This document shows, piece after piece, positions 22,242 to 32,080 of a stretch of 64,000 nucleotides of DNA. Within the stretch, counting starts at the first letter, position 1; each line of letters begins with the position of its first letter. The translations under genes were made by a program, and so were the position numbers. This DNA is from Penicillium oxalicum (taxonomy: Eukaryota; Ascomycota; Eurotiomycetes; Eurotiales; Aspergillaceae): NCBI RefSeq assembly GCF_001723175.1, contig NC_064653.1, positions 1,302,001 through 1,366,000 on the forward strand. The letters are read 5' to 3'. The notes beneath the pieces were generated by a model. It searched no databases, had not been told where the DNA came from, and saw only the letters and a program-made list of their open reading frames with translations.

Positions 22242-24812
22242 TTACTCCCACCGTCTCCATTCCTCAATCGCCTTGTTCATCTCCACGTCACAATCATAAC
22301 CTTTCTCTTCGGCGGCAAATAGTTCCTCTCTCCGATCTCGGAATCGTCTCTCCGCCTCGAATCTGCGCAGCGCAAAGTCTCTCAGACCCGGGAAATCATC
22401 CTTGATGACTGCGTCCTTGAATCGTGCGCGCATTCGACCCGAGTACAACTGGCAAGTTGCCTCACGACAGAGACTCGGTCCGTCACCGGGGAGATAGCGC
22501 ATGGAACTGGAGATGGATCGGGCAAGAGGGTGATGCGCCTTAGCCAGAGGCCACACCACCTCATCGTAGCAATCCTCGCAGATGCTCAATTCAGGAAGCT
22601 CGGTCATATAGTGCCAGCTTCCGAGCACGGGTCGATCGCGGAGACAGTCTCGGAGGACGACCTTGCGTTTGGCATACGCGAGGAACTCACGGGGGTCAGG
22701 CCGTCGCGAGGGGTCCGAGTCTGCGCGAGAAGATGCATCATCAAGAAGGTCAATATACTTGACAAAGCGAGGGCTGCTAGTCACAAGGTCGCAGGCGCGT
22801 TCCTGGATGTCCGGGCACAGCTGGAAAGTCTCTCGATGGGCGGGCATCAGGACGCGGATGTTGCGGGCGCAACTCCCGCAGACGTGGAAGCTCGGCAGGT
22901 AAGAGCCTGTGTCCGGATTGATGATGCGATACCAGCTCTGTTCCGAAGCGGCGCGACCAGAGCAAGGCCGGGTCCCCGGAGGTGGTCGAGTCATCTGATA
23001 AAGCATCTCAAGGCTTTCGTGCTGCTGTTTGATCATCTGGGTCCAAGCGAGCCGGACCCAGGGGTTGCTGAAGGCACATCGGATCTTTTGAGACGGCTGC
23101 TTGGCGAGACTAGGGACGAAAGAGTCGCGGAATCGAGAGTGTCCAATCTGCTTCATACAGCTGGGGCATATATCAAGATGGGTTAATCCTTTCAGCGTGT
23201 ACCAGTCGTCATATCCCGCAACGGCAACGGATCGTGGACACAAAGTAATGCAAAGTCCCGAAGGATTGACCGGTCGCTGTGCCAGACTAGTAGCTTTGAG
23301 AGCAGGAGCACGCGACGGACTTGGGCTTTGTGTAGGTTGGTCGTGGAATTTGACAGTAGTCGTAGCCCGAGATGGTCTGAAACTGTCGGATGAGATGGAT
23401 CTCGAATGGCCACGGCTCTTAGATTGGGTCAGCGGGGGAGCTGCCTGCGAGACTATGGTCGTCACTGACGTGCGTGCATTCGTAGAAGCCGAAGAGTTTC
23501 CGCGGGATCGGTGACTGGCGTTTCGATATAACTCAGAAGATGGCGAGTGAGGCTCTGATGCTGAGACTGATGGTTGCATCCTCGTGTTTACGGGATGCAG
23601 CTCCCTCGGGGAGCGAGTCTCGGAATCAGAGAGAGATGCCGACTCGCGGAGCTCCTGTCTTTGCCGAAGCTTCTCTTCAATCCGCTCGGCTAAAGTGCGG
23701 CCGTTGGCTACATTCCCAGCTGCGGAGGACCTCGACTCGATTGACGGAAGAGCATACGAAGTAGGCCGAGGCCTCACCGTGATGGTATCCGATTGGTAGC
23801 CCGGAGGTGACTCTTGTCGATCCACCCGTTGCAATGGCCTCACATTCGCAGAGTGCGAGCTTCCATTTGAGCCTCCCGACCGAATGATTGACGGCCGCAG
23901 TGATTCTTTAGAACTTGTTTGATAGTCAGGACCGCGAGAGCGAGATCGCGCCGTGCGCATGCCATAGGAAGCATGAGGAATGATATGCACCGGGGCAGTC
24001 TCTTTCGTGTAAACAGTCTGCTGCCGTGGACGTGATGAGGAGCGAGGAGGCTGAGGAGCAACTGGTTGATAAGAAAGTTTTTGTTGCGCTTCTACATCTA
24101 GCGCCAGGTCATCGTACCTGCTCGACCCACCAAAGCGATCGATACGGGTCGACGAAGGTGGCCGCGACTGTCGCCGGTTCTTCGATGCGGTATTGGGGAA
24201 ATGAGATAAGCCTGGCAGAGATCGCTCACGTCCTCTGTGTTCCTCGTCGCGTATGGCGGATGCCGGGAGTCGGTGATCAATTCTGGCCTCGAGCATCGGT
24301 CCTGGTAGAACGGCCTCTGATGACGCACGCACACGTCCGCGAAGAGGTAAACCATCCCCCCGTGCAGGAGACCGTGGACGAGGTTGTCGAGGCGGAATTA
24401 CCTCATGAGCTGGGTGCGCATATTGGGGTTGGACAAAGTGCTCGCGCTCTCGGTTTGTGACCAACGAGGCAGGCTCCGGTGCAGAGGGGATTGGCGAATT
24501 CACGTGGGAAGTAGTTCGAGATTGTGCTTTGAGGCGTGGACTGGGGATTTTTTGGGGCTGACTGGGCGTTGCCGGTCCATTGAGTTGATTCGAAGAGAAC
24601 TTGTCAGCTTCGCCCATGTTGCTCATAATGGGAAGATCTGCAGATCCAGAAGAAGTCGAGTTGACAATGATCGGATACTGGTCCACGCTGCCTCGTCCAT
24701 AAGCACCGTCAGCGCCTGATTTGTCGCTCAGGTTGGAGAGTCCGTTAAGCTCTCGGGCAAGGGAGACGGGCTCCTCTTCCACACATGGTGGTGGGGGGTA
24801 GTGGGACCGCAT
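22242..24812 (-). CDS. Fungal protein with three Cys-Trp-CxxC modules
   Basis: Single-exon frame of 856 residues starting at an ATG (24812). I know of no assigned function; similar fungal proteins are sometimes labelled Ser/Arg-related nuclear matrix protein on composition alone. Residues 1-510 are disordered and rich in Ser, Arg, Pro and Gln with many RS/SR pairs. From about 520 there is a folded Cys-rich region in which one pattern occurs three times: a Cys, 10-12 residues, Trp-Tyr or a close variant, 12-18 residues, then Cys-x2-Cys, then another Cys. The key residues are C525/W537/C549/C552/C579, C617/W627/C645/C648/C666 and C723/W733/C745/C748/C782. The tail is a charged helix rich in Arg and Glu. 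I infer three zinc-binding modules. Convergent with CLP1. A 5' exon upstream cannot be excluded. Confidence 0.85.
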   Translation of the reverse strand: MRSHYPPPPCVEEEPVSLARELNGLSNLSDKSGADGAYGRGSVDQYPIIVNSTSSGSADLPIMSNMGEADKFSSNQLNGPATPSQPQKIPSPRLKAQSRTTSHVNSPIPSAPEPASLVTNREREHFVQPQYAHPAHEVIPPRQPRPRSPARGDGLPLRGRVRASSEAVLPGPMLEARIDHRLPASAIRDEEHRGRERSLPGLSHFPNTASKNRRQSRPPSSTRIDRFGGSSRYDDLALDVEAQQKLSYQPVAPQPPRSSSRPRQQTVYTKETAPVHIIPHASYGMRTARSRSRGPDYQTSSKESLRPSIIRSGGSNGSSHSANVRPLQRVDRQESPPGYQSDTITVRPRPTSYALPSIESRSSAAGNVANGRTLAERIEEKLRQRQELRESASLSDSETRSPRELHPVNTRMQPSVSASEPHSPSSELYRNASHRSRGNSSASTNARTSVTTIVSQAAPPLTQSKSRGHSRSISSDSFRPSRATTTVKFHDQPTQSPSPSRAPALKATSLAQRPVNPSGLCITLCPRSVAVAGYDDWYTLKGLTHLDICPSCMKQIGHSRFRDSFVPSLAKQPSQKIRCAFSNPWVRLAWTQMIKQQHESLEMLYQMTRPPPGTRPCSGRAASEQSWYRIINPDTGSYLPSFHVCGSCARNIRVLMPAHRETFQLCPDIQERACDLVTSSPRFVKYIDLLDDASSRADSDPSRRPDPREFLAYAKRKVVLRDCLRDRPVLGSWHYMTELPELSICEDCYDEVVWPLAKAHHPLARSISSSMRYLPGDGPSLCREATCQLYSGRMRARFKDAVIKDDFPGLRDFALRRFEAERRFRDRREELFAAEEKGYDCDVEMNKAIEEWRRWE

Positions 24813-27180
24813 AGCTCACGCAGAGGCGGTCGATTGCCTAAGGGGGACAGTCGTGATCATTCACGAAAAACTGTGAGGTTTCAAGATTAATTTCAGTGCG
24901 CTAGCCGGCTGCGATGATGTGTCGTGGTAGAATAACTCGAGGTGAATAGCTCATAGTCTTAACTTGGCGTCAAAAAGATTGCACTTTCGGGAGCAATCCA
25001 GCAAACAGATCTTCAAACAATGAAGGTTCTGTGGGAATGAAAATTTTTCCTCTTCAAATAAAATGAACAAAGCACCGAAGCGAGTTGACGAAGGGTCCTG
25101 CGCGTGCCCCGGAGGCAGGGGGATTAAGTGTCGGTCCATCGGGCATCATCCTGGAGACCCGACAGCTTTGATAGGGCCGCGAGGTCGGATCCGCTGGGAG
25201 AAGTCACAAAGACACTGCAGATTCCAGACCTCGGAATAGCGTGACGCGCAACTCTGAGGGCTAGAAGAATCATCGCGTGCGCCCGGTGACATTTTTGAAG
25301 CACAAGAATTCCGTCTAGCCGCCGGTCTCGAGGAGCGCAAGTGCCAAAAATCATGCCATTCTTCAAAGCGAGGGTCAATCCAAGATCCAAGGGGTCGACC
25401 AAGTGCAAGGATACTCCCAGTCAACTATTGGCCCGTTGGGCATCCAGGCTGGGGCATTCAAGCATCGAGCTGGGTGTCACGATGCTCCTTTGTTTCAGCA
25501 ATAAGTATTTGGGTCCTTCTGCTAGGTCTGTATTATACTAGAGAGATCATGAATCGATCTCATGAGCCCCATTTCCACGTTTGAGATCTCGCACGGGAAA
25601 GAAAAGGTGCCTGGGCGTTCTCAACGGTGGAAGAGTGGATTGCGGTCCTCAAAAGCCACTTGTGGAGGCGTGGAGGCGTGGAGCCGTTGCCCCGTTGAGC
25701 TACTGCAGGATGTTGACAGTCGAACTAGCAAAGACTGGGTGGCCAGCTGGCGGCCTGATTCCAAGGTTGGTGAATCTAGAAGGGTTTCATATCGATGAAA
25801 GTCTTGTCCAGTAGGTTCCACAGGTGTGTGATGGCTTGAAGTGGAGAGAAATTCACATTCGTTCCCTGGGCGCTTCCGCATTTCATGACAGCACGGTTGC
25901 CCAAAGCTCGTCATGGGACAGCTGGCCTGAGACCCTTCGTTGCCTTGGTGGCAATGCAACCGAATGGCAGGGAAACTGTCAGACATGCCCTTTTTCGCAC
26001 CATAGACTTCAAAACTGTGGGCTTGGTCATTGCAAGTGGGACACTGGCATGAATTCGGGTCGCCTCGAAAGTAGACAAATCACGAATCACGAGTCACGAG
26101 TCACGGGACAATAGGGTCACAGTACAGTGAGGAAGCGGCTCGGTGGCGGCAAGGCTGTCTCTGATGATTGTCTGATGATAGAGGGCTGGTCTACCCTATA
26201 CCAATGAGACAGAATGATGATGCCTCATGAAACAGCTGTCGTCAGTACAAAGGTTGGTTGGTTGACGGCCGTGATTCCTTAGGCCAGAGACTTTGTCCCC
26301 TTCGCACGGTGGAATTCCAACGGAGCGAAGCGAAGCGACACGTCTCATCAATCTAATCTTCATATCCAGCGTCGCCTTTAGTATGAAATTCAGTATCAGT
26401 TTCAGCTTTTATTTGATATTTAACCCGTTTTTTCCCTCTTAACTTGAATCGTCAAGATCTCTCTCGATCCATGAGGCAGTTGTAATCGTTCACGGCAGGA
26501 CTCTAGTATATTAGAAGACATTCATTCGGATGCCAAGTATAAGCTCCCGCCAAGTACCACAGTCACTTCCTCACCCCATCTTTGATGTCGAGTGCTCGAA
26601 TAGTTTCGTAGAATTGTACTCGCCATGTGATACCAGGGGGTCTCACCTGATGACACCATTTTTGGATCGCCGAAATAACTGTTTTTAAAGCTGTTTCGCT
26701 TCGCTCTGTAATCAACCCAGCTGCGATCCATGAGTCGTGGATGAGATGCACAAGTGTATAGTTCGGCCATGCTCCGATCAAACGGCTCGGTTTCTGGCGT
26801 CATCCAACAACCCACGCTGAGCAAGCTCCAAACGGCTACCAGCGCCCAATTCACAAGATCGCAAAGAAATACAGAAGATTGTATCGAGAGCAGCCTCGAT
26901 GACTGATCGTACCGGATCATCTGTAATTGTCAATAAAGAGCTGGAATCCGTTCCACTCACGGACATGTCGTGCAGTTCCATGGTGGAATCGACAGACGGG
27001 AGCTCCAACTCGTGTGGGGGGGAAACAATTCCGTCTTCCGGGCCTCACTGCGGGGAACGCGATGACAAATTCAACATGGGGAATTCATCATATCGGAGGG
27101 TTCGTGTCATCCTTTCAACTCACTGAAATTACAAATCAATTCTTCATTCCACGCGGATCGAGATACTTTGCAATTGTTCC
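24813..27180. other. 2.4-kb gene-free region
   Basis: No supported gene. Short frames occur on both strands (for example 26522-26920, minus), none with a family match. It contains small direct repeats, including a 7-bp array at 26080-26107, a doubled tggaggcg near 25666-25680, and repeated GCGAA near 26323-26336. It should hold promoters for the flanking divergent genes at 24812 and 27181. Confidence 0.5.
26080..26107. repeat. 7-bp tandem repeat, TCACGAR x4
   Basis: Four head-to-tail copies of TCACGAA/TCACGAG/TCACGAG/TCACGGG. The unit contains TCACGA, close to a TCACG-type binding core, and the array sits about 1.1 kb upstream of the quinone reductase gene. It is too short to classify; it may be a slippage product or a weak regulatory array. 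Confidence 0.8.
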
Positions 27181-28470
27181 ATGTCCCTTCTCGCATTTCG
27201 TAGAAGCACTCTTCGCCTTGCGTCCTTGAGCGGTCATCTCCTCCAGCCAACCCGGCAATTGAACCCCCCACATCACATCGCATCCGCCTCGTACATACCC
27301 AACTACCACATCTCCACCATGTCCATCCCTTCCACAATGAAAGCGGTGGTGATTGAGCAGACGGGAGGCCCAGAAGTTCTCCAATTCAAGACCGACCATC
27401 CGGTGCCGACACCCAAGGAAGGCCAGCTGCTCGTCCACAACAACATTTCCGGCGTCAACTACATCGACACCTATTTCCGGACAGGGCTGTACCCTTCACC
27501 GAAACCCGAAGTTTTGGGCCGTGAAGGCGCCGGAGTCGTCGCTGCGGTGGGCCCCAACACCTCTAGCTTTCAGGTCGGCGACCGTGTCGCGTGGCTGGGA
27601 ACGTCTGGGTATGCAGAGTACACAGCGGTTCCCGCCGACAAGACCGTCAAGATCCCCGATGGTATTAGCGAGGAAGATTTGGTAGCCTCTTTCCTAAGTG
27701 GGCTGACGGTTTTGACCCTGGCCAAGGAGACATACCCTGTGCAGAAGGGGGATTGGGTCCTGTTGCACGCCGCAGCCGGTGGTGCGGGTTTCTTGATGAC
27801 CCAAGTGCTGAAGTCCATGGGAGCCAAGGTCATCGGCACCGCGGGTGGAGCAGAGAAATGTGCACTGGTGAAGAGTCTTGGGGCCGATCTCGTGATTGAC
27901 TATCGAAGCGACGAGGGCAAAGACTGGGTGAAGCTGGTGAAGGAGGCCACCGGTGGCCGTGGTGTGGATGTGGTCTACGACTCCGTGGGCAAGGATACCT
28001 GGGAGGGTAGCTTGGAAGTTGTCAAGCGCAAGGGAACTGTGGTCTGGTTTGGCAATGCGAGTGGCCCCGTGCCTCCTCTTCCTCTCCAGTAAGTGAACTC
28101 GATCTGGGCGTGGTGATGATGAAATGCTTCCGCAGGAGCGACTATATTTTTGCCCCTTGACACAAAGCTCACGCAGTGGATTACTTCTAGGAAAATCGCA
28201 CCCAAATGTGTCAAGGTTGCCCGGCCGATGCTCTTTGGCTACATCGAGACTCGGGAGGAGTTTGAATTCTACACCAATGAGCTGTTCAGCCTCCTCAAGT
28301 CTGGCCAGCTGAAGACGAAGATTCACAAGATCTACCCAATGGAGGATATTGTACAGGTGCACCAGGTAGGATTATGGTCTCTTTGGTCTCATCCATTCAA
28401 TGACTGACTCTTTGCTATGCAGGATCTGGAAGCTCGGAAAACCATGGGTAAATCGCTCTTGAAGCCTTGA
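27181..28470 (+). CDS. ZTA1: Quinone oxidoreductase (zeta-crystallin type), ZTA1-like
   Basis: NADPH-dependent quinone reductase of the medium-chain dehydrogenase superfamily, using one-electron quinone reduction in oxidative stress defence. Exons 27181-28088, 28191-28365 and 28423-28470 give 376 residues. The enzyme body starts at MKAVVIEQTGGPEVL (residue 53) and includes SGVNYIDTYFRTGLYP, LGREGAGVVAAVG, the nucleotide-binding AAAGGAGFLMTQVLKSMGA and a C-terminal RPMLFGYIETREEFEFY. Catalytic zinc ligands of alcohol dehydrogenases are absent, as expected for this subgroup. The first 46 residues contain no Asp or Glu and several Arg, like a mitochondrial presequence. A second in-frame ATG at 27319 in CACCATGTC context would yield a cytosolic form of 330 residues. 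Introns are 102 and 57 bp. Convergent with Arb1. Confidence 0.93.
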
Positions 28471-28802
28471 ATTGGGGAAGCGCGAAGCATTACGTGTTGT
28501 GTAAACAGGTCGAGGAGCTGCTTTCAATTTTCGTCCCATCATTGTCAGATGAGGTCTTTAGATCACTTGCATGGCTGATGCATCGTTATAGAGTTTCAAA
28601 TTTATTTACAACCCTAGAAGAGCGCACGCAATACCGTTGTCGCAGTCATAAATTCTCCAAAACTCTGCGCGAGCAAAGAAAAATCACGCTCGGGCGGTTT
28701 TTTTTCCTCAACTAGTATCTCGTTTCTCGCTTTCATCATTCCCCCCACACTCTAATTTCTTAGAATTTGAGAAATTAAAGATACCTCGGTTCCTTCGAGG
28801 CT
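28471..28802. other. Convergent 3' spacer, ZTA1 / Arb1
   Basis: 332 bp between facing stop codons. It contains a gcgg-T8 run near 28694-28705 and a short inverted repeat TTAGAATTTGAGAAATTAAAG-like AT-rich patch after 28755. No gene is seen. Confidence 0.55.
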
Positions 28803-30616
28803 TCAAAAAGGGGCCCCTTTGTTCAAAGAAACAGCACTCATATCGGCGTCGATCGCACCAATAAGTCCCGCTAAACTTTCGTCCTGGTCGCCATCTTTCT
28901 GCACCATTTGTACCACTTTCTCTTGCCCCGACGGATGCCCATTTTCACCCGGGTCTTCTGCACGCTGAGACGACGTATCTTCGACCTCACGAGGTGTCTT
29001 CCAGTGCAGCATCAGGTCATTTGCCAACACCAGGTGGAAGGATGGATAGGCCGAAATCACCTCATCAAAATAGTACACTCCGCAATTGATCTGCCAAACA
29101 TCCGAAGAGACTCTCTGGCCCGGATAGCAATGTCGCAGAAGATCCTTCTCGAGACAAAAATCAAATTCGTAACTGGGAGCCTTGCCTGCTCGCCACGCGT
29201 GATGCTCCTCTGCGCTCATGTCCAGTTCCGGTTTGGCCGCGTTTCTGAAGGATTTCGCACGGATTGTGCCCACGACGGGTAGATCTGGTGCGAACTCGCG
29301 ATAGAAATCACGCACATCACTGCCAGGCTCATGCACGGAAATAATCTCAAATCCATCGATGTCCGGAACCCGATGAGCCGAGAGTTGATCCTGGGTCGCG
29401 AGATTTTGAAAGCGAGTCGCCTGTTCATGGGTGCCCAGGCTTGCAATGGCGAATTTGACTACCTTGCGAGCAACGTTGACCGTGAGACGCCCGGTTGGAC
29501 TGACCTGAGCGGGAACCCAGTCAGTGTGTACATCATGACCACTGCCAAAGTATCGACCGCCAAACAGCATCGAGTAGCCTTGGTTGAAACTTCCTGGTCC
29601 TTGTTGGACCAGTTGAACGTTTTTCCACAGCTCCACAAAGGCCAGGTCACAGATTCGCCGGGCTCTGTCGATGTCGTCACTATATTCGTGACATACATCA
29701 TGATAGAGAAGGTATGTCAAGAAGTTGTGGATGGTCACTGTTGCCATCTTGATACTCTCTTGGTTGTCGGGGTTGTAGTGGTTACAATAGTAAGAGCTCC
29801 TATCATGGCAAAAGTCAGCGGAAAATGAGGGGATCATCATTGAAGAAACCGGGTGCAACTCACCAAAAGCCACGAGCGACCTCTTCAAAACTGACTCTCA
29901 GCTTTCGTCTCTCTAGTGGAATCATGGTCTGACTCCGGGCTTGTCGGGCATCGTCAGTGGACATCTGCTTCAGTTCTTTGGGGGATACGCCAGTCCCGCT
30001 GTTTTGACTGGCATCGATGCCCCCATACTGGAGGTATTTGAAGAAAATGGCCCTTCTTTCATTCTCCATTCGGCGCTTCCATTGGTATCGGGTAAGGGCC
30101 TCTTCGATCCGCCTGCGAGTGCAGCATTGTTAGTCGATTTCAAATATTATGCTTTTGTCTCACGAGCAACAGGGAAAATCAATTACTGCTCGAATGAATA
30201 CGACCTGGGTGAAAATTGTCAGTGAGCCATCATTCAGTGGCGCAAGAAGAGAAAGGAGAGGCTTACGGATCGTAGAGCTTCCGGATTTCCTCATATTCCA
30301 CTGGAGTCATAGGTCCATCGGCATAGTAATCCTCAAAGCCGGTGGGTTTGTCGGCTCCTCGCTTGCTCTTTGGGCGTCTGCGCTTATGCTTGGGTTCGAG
30401 CGCTGTCATAGTTCCTTCCTCGACACAAGCACCCTCATCAACATAGACGCCACAGGATTCGTCTTTTTGGCGCTGGATTTGCGATGTTGTGTCACCTGGT
30501 TCGCCTGCAAACAGTACTGCCTTGGGGGTTATGGAAGAGACGTCATGGCAAGGTGCCATGTTGTGCAGAACTGAGGAGATGGCTTCAACAGCGAGGGAAG
30601 TTTGAGGATTACCCAT
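28803..30616 (-). CDS. arb1: Argonaute siRNA chaperone complex subunit Arb1
   Basis: Homologue of fission yeast Arb1, which with Arb2 and Ago1 forms the ARC complex that holds duplex siRNA before RITS loading. Exons 30616-30267, 30204-30187 (18-nt micro-exon), 30112-29864 and 29799-28803 give 537 residues. Exon 1 carries the basic block HKRRRPKSKRG then PTGFEDYYADGPMTPVEYEE, the family signature. The micro-exon adds SYSFEQ between KLYDP and RIEEALTRY; leaving it out keeps the frame, so both forms are possible. The third join gives RGFWSSYYCNHYNPD, continuous with FLTYLLYHDVCHEY. The C-terminal part has FDFCLEKDLLRHCYPGQRV and SDVWQINCGVYYFDE. Introns are 62, 74 and 64 bp. No Argonaute or Arb2 is in this window. 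Family assignment is good; role in this fungus is unproven. Confidence 0.87.
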
Positions 30617-32080
30617 GTAATGGATAGAATGAATGTCTTGTCGTGATCACCTGAGAGTAGATTCTGCCCGAGATAGCTAAGTTTCAGGAAAAGAGTTGCG
30701 AAGGAAGTAGATCAGAGAGAGGGAAATGAGTGTCACATTTGGTTTTTGACTGCTTTATGAAAGGAAAACATGGGATCTTCCACGGCCAGATGGAAGTATC
30801 ACATTATCAGAAGTGACGGGTCGATATGCTTTTGGTCAGAGGATAGATTTAATATCTACCCAGTCAAAGATTTGATGTTATGAACGCGCTTAAGTGTCTT
30901 GGTGAGACTTGCAGAGTACCTACTAGAGATCGTGAGACCTGTACCGCCTTTGACACCATTCGGTTCTGATACCTATTAAGCGACATCAATAGCTACTTTT
31001 TCGCAATCACTTTGAATACTCTTACTATGACTATACAGATTATACAGTAGACTTGGTAAGGTACGAATTGAGAGAGGTAGAAGGGGAGATAAGATAGAGC
31101 TAAGAGAGAAGCAAGAGAGAAGCAAGAGAAGCTAGTAGCTTAATCAAAGAACTTATTATCATGAAAAAGTAATTATTAATACCTATTATTAGGTAGTCCG
31201 AGTATATTTCCGGTTTATTCTGCTATTATAATATCACAAGGTCAATAGAGACAGGTTGAGGTTTTCACTGACCACTATGTCATTTCTTGTATAGATCATG
31301 GTACGTAGCATTAAATGACTCAAGAACAACTCAAAATAAAAATCGCAGGGTATTGATAGAGACACAGATTCAGCCATGGGGTAGGATGATCAGCTCGCAG
31401 ATTTATCGACTATGTCTCCCTTTCTCTTTACTAGGTATATGTTATGGTTAGGTTCCAATTGGGTTCCTCTTGATTCCATGCAAGATACAAAAGCCGTTAG
31501 GGCTCGCCGTCGACTACTTTGTATAAAGATGTTTCTCATCATTGCGTGGTCCACCTCCAGCTCTAACAAGTTGAAATGACCAGTTTCTCGTAAAATGACG
31601 ACTAGCACTGCAAATTTCTAAAGAATGTATTTCTTCTGTATTTGAATTCCAGATCGATCCATGACTCCATCCTGCATTAGGCATTATGATCGCTGTACGT
31701 TAGTGGATCGCTCAGTCTTTCAGCCTCCTCGGCTGCCCTTTTTGAGTTTCCGCTGGAGCCCCCCGCCCCGCCCTTGCCGACTTTCAGCTTTTCGACTCTC
31801 AACCTTCAATTCAACCGCTTAGGACCTGGCGCACCTCCGCCGATCATGTCTTTTCTCTCCTGATCTTTGAATTTTCGACGCCTGTTCAGCATCAGCCGCT
31901 CCTTCCTTCGCTGCCAATCTCCAGTTCTTTCGACTTCTCCATTTTGTGAGACAACGGCGATTTCGGAAGTTGTCCTGTCTTATTACTCGCTAAATATCGC
32001 GCCTTTCTTCGAGCCAGCCGGAATGCGCTGAACGCTTACCTGATTCGCAATCCACATTTCATACACCCTCCCTTCTCGCA
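30617..32080. other. AT-rich spacer between divergent Arb1 and IPMK genes
   Basis: 1.46 kb. The middle (about 30880-31340) is much more AT-rich than its surroundings and carries a short GA-rich tandem repeat. The right third (31690-32080) turns pyrimidine-rich and looks like the IPMK leader. The AT-rich part could be a mutated repeat-element remnant, but I see no coding trace or terminal repeats. Confidence 0.5.
31103..31132. repeat. GA-rich tandem repeat, unit about 11 bp
   Basis: Two full copies plus a part of an AGAGAGAAGCA-type unit. It sits inside the AT-rich patch of the Arb1/IPMK spacer. Purine-rich arrays like this occur at promoters and in decayed elements; nothing more can be read from it. 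Confidence 0.75.

Noticed and set aside
26080..26107. CRISPR-like array
   Set aside because: Four contiguous 7-bp units without spacers in a eukaryotic genome; a simple tandem repeat.
26522..26920. 132-codon minus-strand frame as a gene
   Set aside because: No recognisable domain, overlapping open frames in other phases and no splice partners.
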